Below are positions 18,985 to 27,620 of a stretch of DNA of 64,000 nt, piece after piece; the first letter of the stretch is position 1, and each line of letters starts with the position of its first letter. The position numbers and the translations under genes were made by a program. The DNA lies in assembly GCF_035594035.1 (NCBI RefSeq), contig NZ_CP141588.1, positions 744,001-808,000 of the forward strand, given 5' to 3'. The DNA is from Sphingomonas sp. LY54 (GTDB taxonomy: Bacteria > Pseudomonadota > Alphaproteobacteria > Sphingomonadales > Sphingomonadaceae). The notes under the pieces were generated by a model, which worked only from the letters and a program-made list of their open reading frames with translations, was not told the DNA's origin and did not search any database.

Positions 18985-21101
18985 CGCGCGCCCTCTGCGG
19001 CCGGCGTTACGGCCGGCGCGTAGAGCGCGGGATCGAGCGGCGCCGGCACGGCCGGCGGCTGCCCGGGCGGGGTGACGCCCATATATTCGCGCAAAAGCTC
19101 GTCGAGGCTCGGCTCGGCATCCGGGTTCTGCAGATATTGGCGGCCGCGTATGTAGCCGTAGCGGCGGTCGGTCATCGCCCGCGCGTCGGCCGCCGAGCGC
19201 AGGATGGTCGGCCGGATGAACACCATCAGGTTCGTCTTGGCGCGCGCCTTGCCCTTGGATTTGAACAAATTGCCGAGCACCGGCAGGTCGCCGAGGAACG
19301 GGATCTTCTCGATCGTGCGCCGCTCATTGTCGTCGAGCAGCCCGCCAATGCCGACGATCTCGCCATCATCGACCGTGATCGTCGTCTCGATCTCGCGCTT
19401 GTTGAGGATCAGATCGGAAAAATCGCGCGACACCGGCCCGGCGATCGAGCTCACCTCTTGCCTCAGGTCGAGCTTGATCGTGCCGCCGGCATTGATCTGC
19501 GGTTTGACCTCCAGCGAGATGCCGACATTCTGGCGCTGGACGGTGCGGAAGGCGTTGTCGAAATTGTCCGACAAGGCCTCGCCGGTCGTGATCGGGATCT
19601 CCTGGCCGACCAGGATCCGCGCCTCCTGATTGTCGAGCGTCATGATCGAGGGCGTCGAGAGGATGTTCGACTGGTTGTCGGACTGGACCGCGTTGATGAT
19701 CGCCCCGAATATCTCGCGGCCGCTGCGCAAGGCGAAGCCGCCGAGGCCGCCGGTCGCGCCGAGCAGCTCGGCCGCCGCCGCCTGCTGCAGCGTGTCGGCG
19801 AGCCCGCTATTCTGGGTGGTGGTGACGACCTGGCCGTTGACCGTGGTCGTCGTCCGCCGCAGCCGCTCGGCCGCCACCGCGCCCGCGATCGGCAGGATGT
19901 TGGGCGAGGCGTTGGAATAATTGGTGACCGCGAACGGGATGTTGCTCCCCTCCAGCCCCGCCATCAGCAATTGCACGCCAAGCTGCTTGGCGGCCGTGTC
20001 GGAAATCTCGACGATGATCGCCTCGACCAGCACCTGCGCGCGGCGCGTGTCCAGCTGGCGGATGACCGCGCCCAATTGCCGCTGGACGTCGGCCGGGGCG
20101 GCGATGACGATCGCATTGGCGCCCTCGAACCGCGTCACCACCGTAGTCTTGTTGCCGAACACGCTCGCCCCGCTCGCCGCGGCGGCAGCCGCCGCGGGCG
20201 GAGGCGGCGGCGGCGACGTGCCGCCGCTGCGGGAATTGTTGGCATTGCCGCTGGTCCGCGCCAGCCCCTGCGAGCGCGCCGGGGTCGGCGCCTGGCCGAG
20301 CAATTGCTGGATCACCGGCAGCAATTGCTCGGCGTCGGCATGTTCGAGGAACACCACGCGCAATTCGGTGCCGCTGGCCGCGCGCGCGTCGAGGTCGCGC
20401 GCCATCTCGACGAGCCGCGCCACGGTGGCCGCATCGCCCCTGAGCGCGATCGCATTGGCGCTGTCGACCGCCACCACCGACACCTTGGCATCGGGCCCGA
20501 CCAGCGCGCCCAGCGCCTCGGCGATCTCGCGCGCGCCGGCATTGTCCAGCGCCAGCGTTCGCGTTGACGCAGTGTCGCGGTCGATCCCGGCCAATATGCC
20601 GCGGATGCGCGCGATATTGTCGGCAAAGTCGGCCACCACCAGCGAATTGCGGTTGGCGGTCACCGAGCCGTCCTTGCTGACCAGAGGCCGCACCGTCTCG
20701 GCCGCCGAAGCGGCATCGATATGGCGCAGCCGGAAAATCTCGGTGACGAAGCTGCTCGGGCTCGCCGCCCGCCGCCCGGCCGAGCCCGACGAGGCAGCGC
20801 CGGCCGCCGGCTGGACGCGAAGCCCGCCGCCCGCAATCGGCACCGCCACCAGCCCGTTGGCGCGCAGGGTCGACAGGAACAACTCGAAATATTCCGAGCG
20901 CGACAAGGGCCGCTGCGTCACCACCGACACCTTGCCCTGCACCCCGCCGTCGATCACGATCGCCCGACCCGTCACCCGCGCCGCATCCTCGATGAACGCC
21001 CGAATGTCCGCATCGCGCAGGTTCAAAACATATTGCGACCACGCCGGCGAAACCGGCGCCGCAACCAGCGCCAACGCCACAAACCAACCACGAAACTTCA
21101 T
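18981..21101 (-). CDS. gspD: Type II secretion system secretin D
   Basis: A 706-residue outer-membrane secretin. It has a cleavable signal (MKFRGWFVALALVAAPVSPAWS), the N0 domain (LNLRDADIRAFIEDAARVTGRAIVIDG) and N1-N3 KH-like repeats. The secretin domain contains VPFLGDLPVLGNLFK near the C-terminus. Between N-domains there is a Pro6/Ala-rich linker around residue ~300. The start is ATG 21101, overlapping the gspC stop (ATGA); a longer open frame upstream lies inside gspC and is ignored. No pilotin (GspS) gene is seen nearby. Confidence 0.94.
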
Positions 21102-21658
21102 TGCGGGGCACCATCCTTGGCAGCGGCCGGGGCCGTAACGGGCGCCGCAGGCGCGGACGCGGGCACGCCGACGACCACGGGCGCGGACGAAGATTGATCG
21201 AGGAACAGGCGCTCGGGCGTGCCGCCGCGCGAAACGACGACATGATCGAAGCCGACCGCGGTCAAAGTCGCGCCGGGAGCGATCTCGTCGCCGATCGCGA
21301 AGCTGCGCTGAGCGCCGTCCGGCGTGGCGATGATCGCCGAGCCGCCGCCCGACGCGCGATTCTCGCTGACGCCGTGGAGCTTGAGATCGAGCGCGGTGAC
21401 CGCGACCGGGCCGGCTTCGGCGAGGCGGAAGAACGGATCGAACCCGGTCGTCGCACCCGCGACGGCCGGTGCGGGCTTGGCAACGCCTTCCGCCTGCCAA
21501 GCGCCGACCGGCCCGACTGGCGCCAGCGCCGTCCATACCAGGCGGGCGCATTGCAGCGCGATCAGCGCCAGGAGCAGCAGCTCGAGCGCGGAATAGGCCG
21601 TCTGGTGGGGGACCCGACGCAACAGGCGGCGGGCGACCGGATTGAGAGCGATACGCAT
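21098..21658 (-). CDS. gspC: Type II secretion system protein C without PDZ domain
   Basis: A 186-residue inner-membrane protein. A basic N-terminus and one membrane span (~21-42, YSALELLLLALIALQCARLVW) are followed by a periplasmic homology region (residues ~75-155: LDLKLHGVSENRASGGGSAIIATPDG, ATLTAVGFDHVVVSRGG) that contacts the secretin. The usual C-terminal PDZ or coiled-coil domain is replaced by a Pro/Ala-rich tail. The start ATG 21658 has an AGGAGA ribosome-binding site. It is the first gene of a contiguous, overlapping gspCDEFGHIJKLMN operon. A second GspC-like protein that does have a PDZ domain is encoded 5 kb upstream. Confidence 0.88.
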   Translation of the reverse strand: MRIALNPVARRLLRRVPHQTAYSALELLLLALIALQCARLVWTALAPVGPVGAWQAEGVAKPAPAVAGATTGFDPFFRLAEAGPVAVTALDLKLHGVSENRASGGGSAIIATPDGAQRSFAIGDEIAPGATLTAVGFDHVVVSRGGTPERLFLDQSSSAPVVVGVPASAPAAPVTAPAAAKDGAPQ

Positions 21659-21680
21659 GAAGTCTCCTGGACGGCCTGCG

Positions 21681-21734
21681 ATTAGGCCGCGTGGATGACG
21701 GTTCGATGCTAATCTTGTGACAGGTCCGTGACAG
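21681..21734 (-). promoter_or_regulatory. Extended Pho box driving the type II secretion operon
   Basis: On the minus strand, half-sites CTGTCAC (21734-21728), CTGTCAC (21723-21717), a weak TTAGCAT (21712-21706) and CCGTCAT (21701-21695) follow at an exact 11-bp period. CCTAAT at 21686-21681 comes 8 nt after the last one and fits a -10 element. It lies 23 to 76 nt upstream of the gspC start codon and is the only evident promoter for the whole gsp operon. Confidence 0.8.
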
Positions 21735-21777
21735 CCCGTCCGTGCCGCCGATCGGCCCGTACCGATCCGCGCCAAAC

Positions 21778-21815
21778 GAAAAAGCCGCGCACCCCGGATC
21801 CGGGACGCGCGGCCG
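21778..21815 (-). terminator. Intrinsic terminator behind TonB receptor gene
   Basis: On the minus strand a GCCGCGC...GCGCGGC stem with a further CCC/GGG extension is followed by TTTTT. A second strong stem-loop (CCGGGCGGCGC / GGCGCCGCCCGG, 21834-21863) precedes it. Together they end the lipoprotein-receptor transcript and insulate the gsp promoter. Confidence 0.75.
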
Positions 21816-21872
21816 CGATATGCACGGGAAATCCGGGCGGCGCACTGGGGGGCGCCGCCCGGACCTTACCCG

Positions 21873-24572
21873 CTAGAACCTCAAGCCGAGGCCGAGCGAG
21901 AAGCTGGTGCCGAGATCATATTCGTTGTTGGTGATCCGGATTTCGTCCTGCTGATATTCCGAGAATTTCGTGCCGAGCAGGTTGCGCGCCTCGAACTTCA
22001 GCTCGAGTTCCGCGCCGAACAGCTCGATCCCCTCGCGGGCGACGAAGTCGAGCCGCAGGCCCGGCTTCTCGACGATGTCGGCCTGACGGATCGAACCGAG
22101 CACCGGGCCGCGATTGGTGACGCGGTTGCTGGCATAGGTGACCAGTAAGGTCTGCTGCGACAGGCGGTCGGTATTCTCGAGGCCGAACTGGAGGTTGGCG
22201 ATATGCTTGGACTGGCCGGTCAGCGGATCGCCGTCGCCGAACACTTCCGACGCCGGGCGGAAGCCGCGATTGTCGTTGAGCAGCGTCTGGTCGCCGTCCT
22301 TCACCTTCAGCTTGGAGTCGCTGTAGGTATAGTTGGCGATCGCCACCGCCCGCCGCGCCGCGAAGAAGTCCCCGCCGAGGCCCTCGAGCGGGAAATATTT
22401 CTGAAGCTCGACCTCGACGCCGTAGAGATCGGCCTTGGGCGCGTTGGCGAAGGTCGTCTGAAGCGTGCCGCCGCCGGCGAAGGCCGCGACCGCCTCGATC
22501 GGATTGTCGATCCGCTTGAAGAAGCCGGCGACGCTGAAGCGCTGGTCGCGGCCGAAATACCATTCGTAGCGGGCTTCGGCGTTGAGCAATTCGCTGTCGA
22601 TCAGGAACGGATTGCCGACGAACTGGCGGTCCGAATCGATGTCGAGATAGATTTGCGGCGCCAGCTCGCGGAACTGCGGCCGGGCCAGCGTCTTCGACGC
22701 GTTGAAGCGCAGCTGCATGTCCTCGGCGAAGTTCCAGGTCACGGTCGCCGCGGGCAGGAAGTAGCTCTTATGCAGCGGCCGCGTCTGGACGAGACCGCCC
22801 TGGTTGAACAGGTCGATCTGGGTAACGCCCTGGACGCCGTCCTCGTAGCGCACGCCGCCGCTGAAGCGGACGCCGTCGACCGGCTCGGCGGTGAGCTGGA
22901 GGTAGGTGCCGAACACCTCGAGATCCGCTTCATAGGCGGCGGCCCCGGCGAGCGCCGAGGTCTCCACCATCAGGATGTCGTAGGTGTAGATATTGTAGTC
23001 GGACAGCAGGTAATCGGGGCGCTGCTGCGAGACCGCGAGGTTCAGCGTGTTGGCCGGGCGGAACGCGAAGTCGCGCCGCGACGAGGTGCGCTTGGTGTTG
23101 AGGTAGGCGAGGCCGAAGCCGAGGCTGGCGTCGAACGGCGTCGGCAGATCGTAGCTGAAATCGGCGCCGAGATTGTAGACGTCCTCGTTGAGGTCACTGA
23201 ACGAGATGCTCGCCGACTGGCCGGTCGCGGTCAGGTTGTTGACGTAGTCGTTGGCGTCGGTGCTGTAGGCGTAGCTGAACTCGCGCTCGTACGGGGACTC
23301 CCGCTGCGAGTTCGCATAGCCCGCGCGGATGTCCATCTTGACGAGGTCGAAGTCGAACTCGCCGACGAACTGGGTGTTGATCAGCTGGCGCTCGAACCAG
23401 GCGCTGCCCTGGCGGATGAGCTGCGGCGGCAGCGCCGGATCGGGGTCGCCGACCGACAGGCTGTAGCCCGAGGAAAGCCGCGCCTGCTTCAGCGTGTCGC
23501 GGATATAGAGGTTGGTCCAGCGCAGCTTGTGCTCGCCGATCTCGGCGCCGAGGCCGATCAGGCCGTTGACGACGATGCGGTTGTCCGAGCGCACCGAGCG
23601 GAAGTCGGTGGCGACCGTGTTGAGGCCGCCGGTCTGCTGGATCGCGTCGCGGGTGCGCCAGCTGTTGTTATAGCCGAAGCTGGCGATCAGGCCGACGCGG
23701 CTGTCGCCGATGTCCCACGATTTGCCGCCGCTGATATCGCCGGAGAAATTGGCCGGGATGTTCTTGTTGCGCTGAATGAGCGAGGTCGAGGCGTTGGCAA
23801 GGCCCGCCGCCATGTCCTGGATGTCGCGGCGGCTGAAGGTGGCGCCTTCGTTGATCAAGGTACCGCTGTTCATCGCCTGCTTGAGCAACGGCGGAATGTC
23901 GCGCGAACCGTCGTCGAAGCCGGTCCAGTCGGTGTCGCTGCCATAATAAGTGTAGCCGAGCTGGCCGGTGGTCTCGGTGTCGCCGCTGATGCTGCCGCCG
24001 ATCGAGAGGAACGAATCCTCGGGGATCGCCGAGGTGGTGAGATTGATGACGCCGCCGCCGAACTCGCCGGGATAATTGACCGAATAGCTCTTCTGCACGA
24101 CCGCGCTGGCGAGCACGCTGGTCGGGAAGATGTCGAGCGGGACGACGCGGCGCAGCGGCTCGGGCGACGGCAGAGCGAGGCCGTTGAGCAAAGCCAGCGA
24201 ATAGCGGTCGCCGAGGCCGCGGACATAGACGTAGCCGTTGCCGACGACGCTGAGGCCGGTGACGCGCTGCAGCGCGCCGGCAATGTCGCCGTCGCCGGTG
24301 CGGGCGATATCCTCGGTCGACAGGACCGAGATGACCTGGGGCGTGGCGCGGACCGGCTGGGGGATGTAGCGGCCGGTGACGACGATGTCCTCGCCGCCGT
24401 CCATGCCGGGCGCGGAGATGTCGACCGACTCGTCCACCGGCTCCTGCGCCTGGGCGAGCGCGTCGCCGGTATCGGGCAGGCCCTGCTCGGCGACGTCCTG
24501 CGCGAGCGCGGCCGGCGTCCACAAGGCGGTGGTCAGGAGCAGCAAACTCCCCAGAGTAAGCGGCTTCGGCAT
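21873..24572 (-). CDS. TonB-dependent outer-membrane receptor (partner of upstream lipoprotein)
   Basis: An 899-residue receptor. It has a signal peptide ending near ALAQ, then a plug domain beginning DIVVTGRYIPQPVRATPQVISVLS and containing VRGLGDRYSLALLNGLALPSPE. A large beta-barrel follows, ending in LGTSFSLGLGLRF with a terminal Phe as outer-membrane barrels require. The start at ATG 24572 is preceded by GGGGGA at 5 nt; an upstream TTG is less likely. It is co-transcribed with the lipoprotein gene upstream (74-nt gap containing a stem-loop) behind a Pho box. It takes up an unknown ligand; Pho control suggests a phosphorus-containing one. Confidence 0.9.
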   Translation of the reverse strand: MPKPLTLGSLLLLTTALWTPAALAQDVAEQGLPDTGDALAQAQEPVDESVDISAPGMDGGEDIVVTGRYIPQPVRATPQVISVLSTEDIARTGDGDIAGALQRVTGLSVVGNGYVYVRGLGDRYSLALLNGLALPSPEPLRRVVPLDIFPTSVLASAVVQKSYSVNYPGEFGGGVINLTTSAIPEDSFLSIGGSISGDTETTGQLGYTYYGSDTDWTGFDDGSRDIPPLLKQAMNSGTLINEGATFSRRDIQDMAAGLANASTSLIQRNKNIPANFSGDISGGKSWDIGDSRVGLIASFGYNNSWRTRDAIQQTGGLNTVATDFRSVRSDNRIVVNGLIGLGAEIGEHKLRWTNLYIRDTLKQARLSSGYSLSVGDPDPALPPQLIRQGSAWFERQLINTQFVGEFDFDLVKMDIRAGYANSQRESPYEREFSYAYSTDANDYVNNLTATGQSASISFSDLNEDVYNLGADFSYDLPTPFDASLGFGLAYLNTKRTSSRRDFAFRPANTLNLAVSQQRPDYLLSDYNIYTYDILMVETSALAGAAAYEADLEVFGTYLQLTAEPVDGVRFSGGVRYEDGVQGVTQIDLFNQGGLVQTRPLHKSYFLPAATVTWNFAEDMQLRFNASKTLARPQFRELAPQIYLDIDSDRQFVGNPFLIDSELLNAEARYEWYFGRDQRFSVAGFFKRIDNPIEAVAAFAGGGTLQTTFANAPKADLYGVEVELQKYFPLEGLGGDFFAARRAVAIANYTYSDSKLKVKDGDQTLLNDNRGFRPASEVFGDGDPLTGQSKHIANLQFGLENTDRLSQQTLLVTYASNRVTNRGPVLGSIRQADIVEKPGLRLDFVAREGIELFGAELELKFEARNLLGTKFSEYQQDEIRITNNEYDLGTSFSLGLGLRF

Positions 24573-24605
24573 TTTATCCCCCAAATCTCAAAGAACAAAG
24601 GAAGG

Positions 24606-24629
24606 GGGCGGCGGCCGAAGCCGCCGCCC
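24606..24629 (-). terminator. Intercistronic stem-loop between lipoprotein and receptor genes
   Basis: A perfect 10-bp stem (GGGCGGCGGC / GCCGCCGCCC) with a CGAA/TTCG tetraloop, followed on the minus strand by a C/T-rich stretch. It could act as a partial terminator or an mRNA-stabilising hairpin that sets the lipoprotein:receptor ratio. Confidence 0.5.
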
Positions 24630-24646
24630 GGAGCAAGGCAGATCGA

Positions 24647-26182
24647 TCAGCTGGCGGTGTTGGCGGGAATGGCGGTGCAGGACGCGCCGCTGCCGAAATT
24701 GGCGTAGCCCGAGTCGCAGGTCCAGCCGCGATACCAGGTGTCGGAAGCGTCGCGGACGGCGCCGACATAGTTGGTGTTGGTGAAGAAGCCGCTGATCGAC
24801 GACAGGTTGGTCACCGCCGGCCGAGCGGCTTCGCCGGCGCCGTTGACGAACAGGTTGGTCAGCGTCGAGACGAAGTTGGCGGCGTTGTTGGTACCGGCGT
24901 TGAAGGTCGGCGCCTCGAAATCGTCCGAGTCCGGATCGAACGCGGTCGGGCAGGAGAAGAGGACCGAGCTGAACACCGGTGCGCCGGCTTCGTCCTTGGC
25001 CGGATCGGCAGCCTGCACCGTCTGCGCCGTGTCGATATCGAGGCAGTTGGTCGGGCCGACGACGACGCCGTTGTACAAAGCGTAATCGGTGCCGCCGCGC
25101 AGCAGGATCGCGCTGCGGCCGGTGCGGCGCTGGATGAAGGTGAAGTTGGCGAGGCGGGTGTTCTGGCGCGGAGTCGCGTCGAACAGGCCGTCGTCGGTCG
25201 AGTCGGCCTCGATCATCGTGTCGCCGCTGGCGCCGGCCGCCTGGTCGCGCTGGATGGCGATGACGTACTGGATGAAGCCCTTGTAGCCGAAATCGGTGTC
25301 GAGGCTGTCATCGTCGGCGCCGGTGATGACGATGTTCTTCATATTGTGGCGACCGCCGAAAATCTCGATGCCGTCGTCGCCGCTGTTGTGGACCTGGAGG
25401 TACTGGATGTTGGTGCCCGAGCCGACGCCGCCGGTGGTGAGGCCCTGCAGCTCGTTGCCTTCGATCAGCGAGAAGCCGGTATAGCGGATCTGGACGTAGC
25501 GCAGCGAGCCGCTGCTGTCGGTCGGCACGTCGCCGCCGTAGAAGGCGTTGGCGCCCGGGCCCTCGACCAGCTTCTGGCAGCCGGCAGTGCCGCCGGCGAC
25601 GCCGCCGTCGCAATTGCTGATCGGTGCGCGGCCGAGCATGACGATGCCGCCCCACTGGTTGCTGCTGGCGTCGGTCGCCGTGCCTTCGATGTTCTGGCGC
25701 GAGGTGAAGACGATCGGCTTGGTGGCGGTGCCTTCGGCGATCAGCTGCGAGCCGCGGTTGACGACGAGGAAGTCGGCGCCCGACGAGGCGAACACGACGA
25801 CGCCCGGATCGACGGTCAGCGTGGCGGACGCGCCGCCCGCTGCGTTGCCGGCGCCGCCGATGTCGACGCCGACGTTCACGCGGCCGGCGATCGAGTAGAT
25901 CGTGCCGGCAAGGTTGCGGAGCGAGAGGTTGCCACTGATCTGGTTGGGCAGGCGGCAGTTGCGGCGGTCGGCGATCACGCCGGCGTCGGTGGTGCCGTTC
26001 GGGCAGCTCGCGGCCGGGCCGGTCGGGGTCGGGTTGGGATTGGGGTTCGGGTTCGGATTGGGGTTAGCGCCGGGGCCGGGAACGACGATCACGCCTTCTC
26101 CGGGTGAAGCGACATCGTCCGCGCCGCAAGCGGCAAGCGGAATGACCGAGCTGATCAGAAGGATATTGCGGAGAAGAGACAT
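24647..26182 (-). CDS. Large surface lipoprotein, beta-helix-like, paired with TonB receptor
   Basis: A 511-residue lipoprotein. Signal peptide MSLLRNILLISSVIPLAAC has the lipobox LAAC with Cys19; Gly at +2 predicts outer-membrane sorting. A linker of six Asn-Pro repeats (residues 40-51) separates it from a Cys-containing domain. That domain is rich in short hydrophobic/Gly/Asn strands (LVVNRGSQLIAEGTATKPIVFTSR; IQYLQVHNSGDDGIEIFGG), the pattern of a right-handed beta-helix. I recognise no catalytic motif. It is the first gene of a Pho-box-controlled operon with a TonB receptor and lies next to the type II secretion operon. An attractive inference is a secreted or surface-displayed type II substrate that captures or processes the receptor's ligand. 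Confidence 0.8.
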   Translation of the reverse strand: MSLLRNILLISSVIPLAACGADDVASPGEGVIVVPGPGANPNPNPNPNPNPTPTGPAASCPNGTTDAGVIADRRNCRLPNQISGNLSLRNLAGTIYSIAGRVNVGVDIGGAGNAAGGASATLTVDPGVVVFASSGADFLVVNRGSQLIAEGTATKPIVFTSRQNIEGTATDASSNQWGGIVMLGRAPISNCDGGVAGGTAGCQKLVEGPGANAFYGGDVPTDSSGSLRYVQIRYTGFSLIEGNELQGLTTGGVGSGTNIQYLQVHNSGDDGIEIFGGRHNMKNIVITGADDDSLDTDFGYKGFIQYVIAIQRDQAAGASGDTMIEADSTDDGLFDATPRQNTRLANFTFIQRRTGRSAILLRGGTDYALYNGVVVGPTNCLDIDTAQTVQAADPAKDEAGAPVFSSVLFSCPTAFDPDSDDFEAPTFNAGTNNAANFVSTLTNLFVNGAGEAARPAVTNLSSISGFFTNTNYVGAVRDASDTWYRGWTCDSGYANFGSGASCTAIPANTAS

Positions 26183-26248
26183 CGGTAACCCCCTTGTGGA
26201 AACAAGTGTGAGACTCGGGCCGCGAAGGCGGCGCCGTTCCAGGGCGGA

Positions 26249-26280
26249 GCTAGGCCGATTCGATGATAGTATTGTTACAG
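26249..26280 (-). promoter_or_regulatory. Pho box and -10 of the lipoprotein-receptor operon
   Basis: On the minus strand, CTGTAAC (26280-26274) and CTATCAT (26269-26263) lie 11 bp apart. CCTAGC at 26254-26249 follows 8 nt after the box. The gap and -10 (eight bases ending in CGG, then CCTAGC) are shared with the promoter of the PDZ-GspC gene. Confidence 0.7.
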
Positions 26281-26341
26281 ATTCATATTCGATTTGATGG
26301 TGTCTAAAGAAACACGGGTCAGTAACAGTGGCGACTTATTC

Positions 26342-26359
26342 TTGTCACGGAACTGTTAC
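26342..26359 (+). promoter_or_regulatory. Isolated Pho-box-like direct repeat
   Basis: TTGTCAC (26342-26348) and CTGTTAC (26353-26359), 11 bp apart on the plus strand, lie just outside the 3' end of the PDZ-GspC gene and ~80 bp upstream of the lipoprotein Pho box. The plus-strand direction faces antisense into that gene. It may be a distal PhoB site or chance. Confidence 0.35.
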
Positions 26360-26364
26360 AGTCG

Positions 26365-27165
26365 TTAATTCTTGAAACGGACCTTGGCTTTCATCCGTTG
26401 TCCGCCGCGTTCGAACTCGATTTCCGAGGTTTCGACGCTGGCGAGTTCCTCCGACATTCCGAACAGCCGCTCCTCGCCGTCCAGCGCCTGGCCGTTGACC
26501 GCAAGCAGCACGTCGCCTGGCCGGAGGCCGGCCTGGCCGAGGATCGGGAGGCGCGCGCCGGGCTTCACCACATAGCCGGTGACGTTGCCGCCGGCCTTGC
26601 GCGCCGCCATGCCGAGCCGGAAGGCGGTGGTGGCCTGGCGATGCGCCGCCGGGTTCGCGGGGACGGCCTGGGCGGCAGGTGCCGCGACCGGCGTCGCGCC
26701 GGCGGCGGGCGCGGCCCCGGCAAAGCGGTTGAGGTCGAGCCGGAGGTCGCCGCCCGGGCTGGCGAGCACGACATGGTCGACCGCCACCGACTTGAGGGTG
26801 AGCCCGGGCTGGAATTCGCGCCCGACCGGGACGGTGCGCTGGCTGCCGTCGGGCATGGCCAGGATCGCCGATCGGGCGAGCACGCCGCGCAGGACGAACG
26901 CATTGGCCGGTGCGGGCGCGGTGGCGGGCGGCAGCGGTCCGGAGGGTGGCGACGCGACGGGCAGCGGCGGGGCGGATGAGCCTGCGGCGCGGCTAGGATC
27001 GCCAAGCTCGACCGGCGCCATGTCCTCCGCCTCGTCCGCGCCGCCCGAAAGAATCGCCGCGAAGGCAAGGACGGCAGCCGCGCCGGCGCCGACGAAGAGT
27101 CGCTCGCGCGGCTGCAGGGCGGCGAAGCGCGCGCGGAGAAGGCGGGGGCCGGCCGGTCCAGTCAT
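26365..27165 (-). CDS. Second GspC-like protein with homology region and PDZ domain
   Basis: A 266-residue inner-membrane protein. It has a short cytosolic N-terminus, one membrane span (~22-40, LFVGAGAAAVLAFAAIL) and a Pro/Ala-rich linker. A GspC homology region follows at ~88-148 (FVLRGVLARSAILAMPDGSQRTVPVG, VDHVVLASPGG), then another Pro/Ala linker, and a C-terminal PDZ domain (~200-262: LPILGQAGLRPGDVLLAVNGQALDG). This is the complete GspC layout, while the operon-encoded GspC lacks PDZ. Its own Pho box sits so close that the mRNA is predicted to be almost leaderless. It may be an alternative or substrate-specific GspC for the same secretion machine. Confidence 0.8.
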   Translation of the reverse strand: MTGPAGPRLLRARFAALQPRERLFVGAGAAAVLAFAAILSGGADEAEDMAPVELGDPSRAAGSSAPPLPVASPPSGPLPPATAPAPANAFVLRGVLARSAILAMPDGSQRTVPVGREFQPGLTLKSVAVDHVVLASPGGDLRLDLNRFAGAAPAAGATPVAAPAAQAVPANPAAHRQATTAFRLGMAARKAGGNVTGYVVKPGARLPILGQAGLRPGDVLLAVNGQALDGEERLFGMSEELASVETSEIEFERGGQRMKAKVRFKN

Positions 27166-27173
27166 GGGGCCCG

Positions 27174-27205
27174 GCTAGGCCGACAGCATGACAAAGATGT
27201 GACTC
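27174..27205 (-). promoter_or_regulatory. Pho box and -10 of the PDZ-GspC gene
   Basis: On the minus strand, GAGTCAC (27205-27199) and TTGTCAT (27194-27188) lie 11 bp apart, and CCTAGC (27179-27174) follows 8 nt later. Transcription would start within a few bases of the ATG at 27165. Confidence 0.7.
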
Positions 27206-27232
27206 GCCGGTCGGGCCGGCGCGGGCCGAGCG

Positions 27233-27592
27233 TCAATAGCGGGCGAGCAACCGCCGGGCGAGCGCATCGGTGGAGACGACCTCGCCGCTCCCGGTCTCCA
27301 CCACGAAGTGGCGCGGCGACGCCAAAGCGAGCTGCCACGCGGCCCGGGCCTCCTCCCTGCGCCCCGTCTCCATATAGACGCGGCCCAGGTTGATCAGCCG
27401 GGCGGGATCGTCGGCCCGCACCGCGGCCGTGCGCATCAGCCCCTTCTCCGCGGTCGCCCAATCGTGTCGCGCGATCGCCGCGACGCCGAGCGTGCCGCGT
27501 TCGTAACCCTGCTCGACGAGCGAGGCCGACGGACTGGTCGCGCAGGCGGAAAGAGCCAATGTGGCGGCGGAAACGAGGATCGCAGGACGCAT
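27233..27592 (-). CDS. Small TPR-containing lipoprotein
   Basis: A 119-residue lipoprotein. Signal MRPAILVSAATLALSAC gives lipidation at Cys17 (lipobox LSAC) with Ala at +2. Residues ~30-90 contain about one and a half TPR-like helical hairpins (GTLGVAAIARHDWATAEKGLMR; ARLINLGRVYMETGRREEARAAWQLAL). The start ATG 27592 follows GAGGGG; six extra codons upstream are unlikely. It is preceded by a Pho box and ends 28 nt before the Pho box of the PDZ-GspC gene. It could assist assembly of the secretin, as TPR or pilotin-like lipoproteins do, but that is inference. Confidence 0.75.
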   Translation of the reverse strand: MRPAILVSAATLALSACATSPSASLVEQGYERGTLGVAAIARHDWATAEKGLMRTAAVRADDPARLINLGRVYMETGRREEARAAWQLALASPRHFVVETGSGEVVSTDALARRLLARY

Positions 27593-27620
27593 GGCGGACC
27601 CCTCAGGCAAAACGAACCAA

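Noticed and set aside
20200..20230. Tandem repeat in gspD as a mobile insertion
   Set aside because: The Pro/Ala run is a short in-frame linker between secretin domains with no flanking duplication.
21102..21845. 248-residue N-terminal extension of GspD
   Set aside because: It lies out of frame inside gspC and the promoter region; the ATG at 21101 starts a normal secretin signal peptide.
22203..24707. 834-residue open frame antisense to the first TonB receptor
   Set aside because: Shadow of a long receptor gene; composition is repetitive and no motif or ribosome-binding site is present. The same applies to the 834-residue frame at 27839-30343.
26050..26090. CRISPR- or VNTR-like repeat in the lipoprotein gene
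   Set aside because: It is a short coding Asn-Pro run with synonymous variation, in frame and without spacers.
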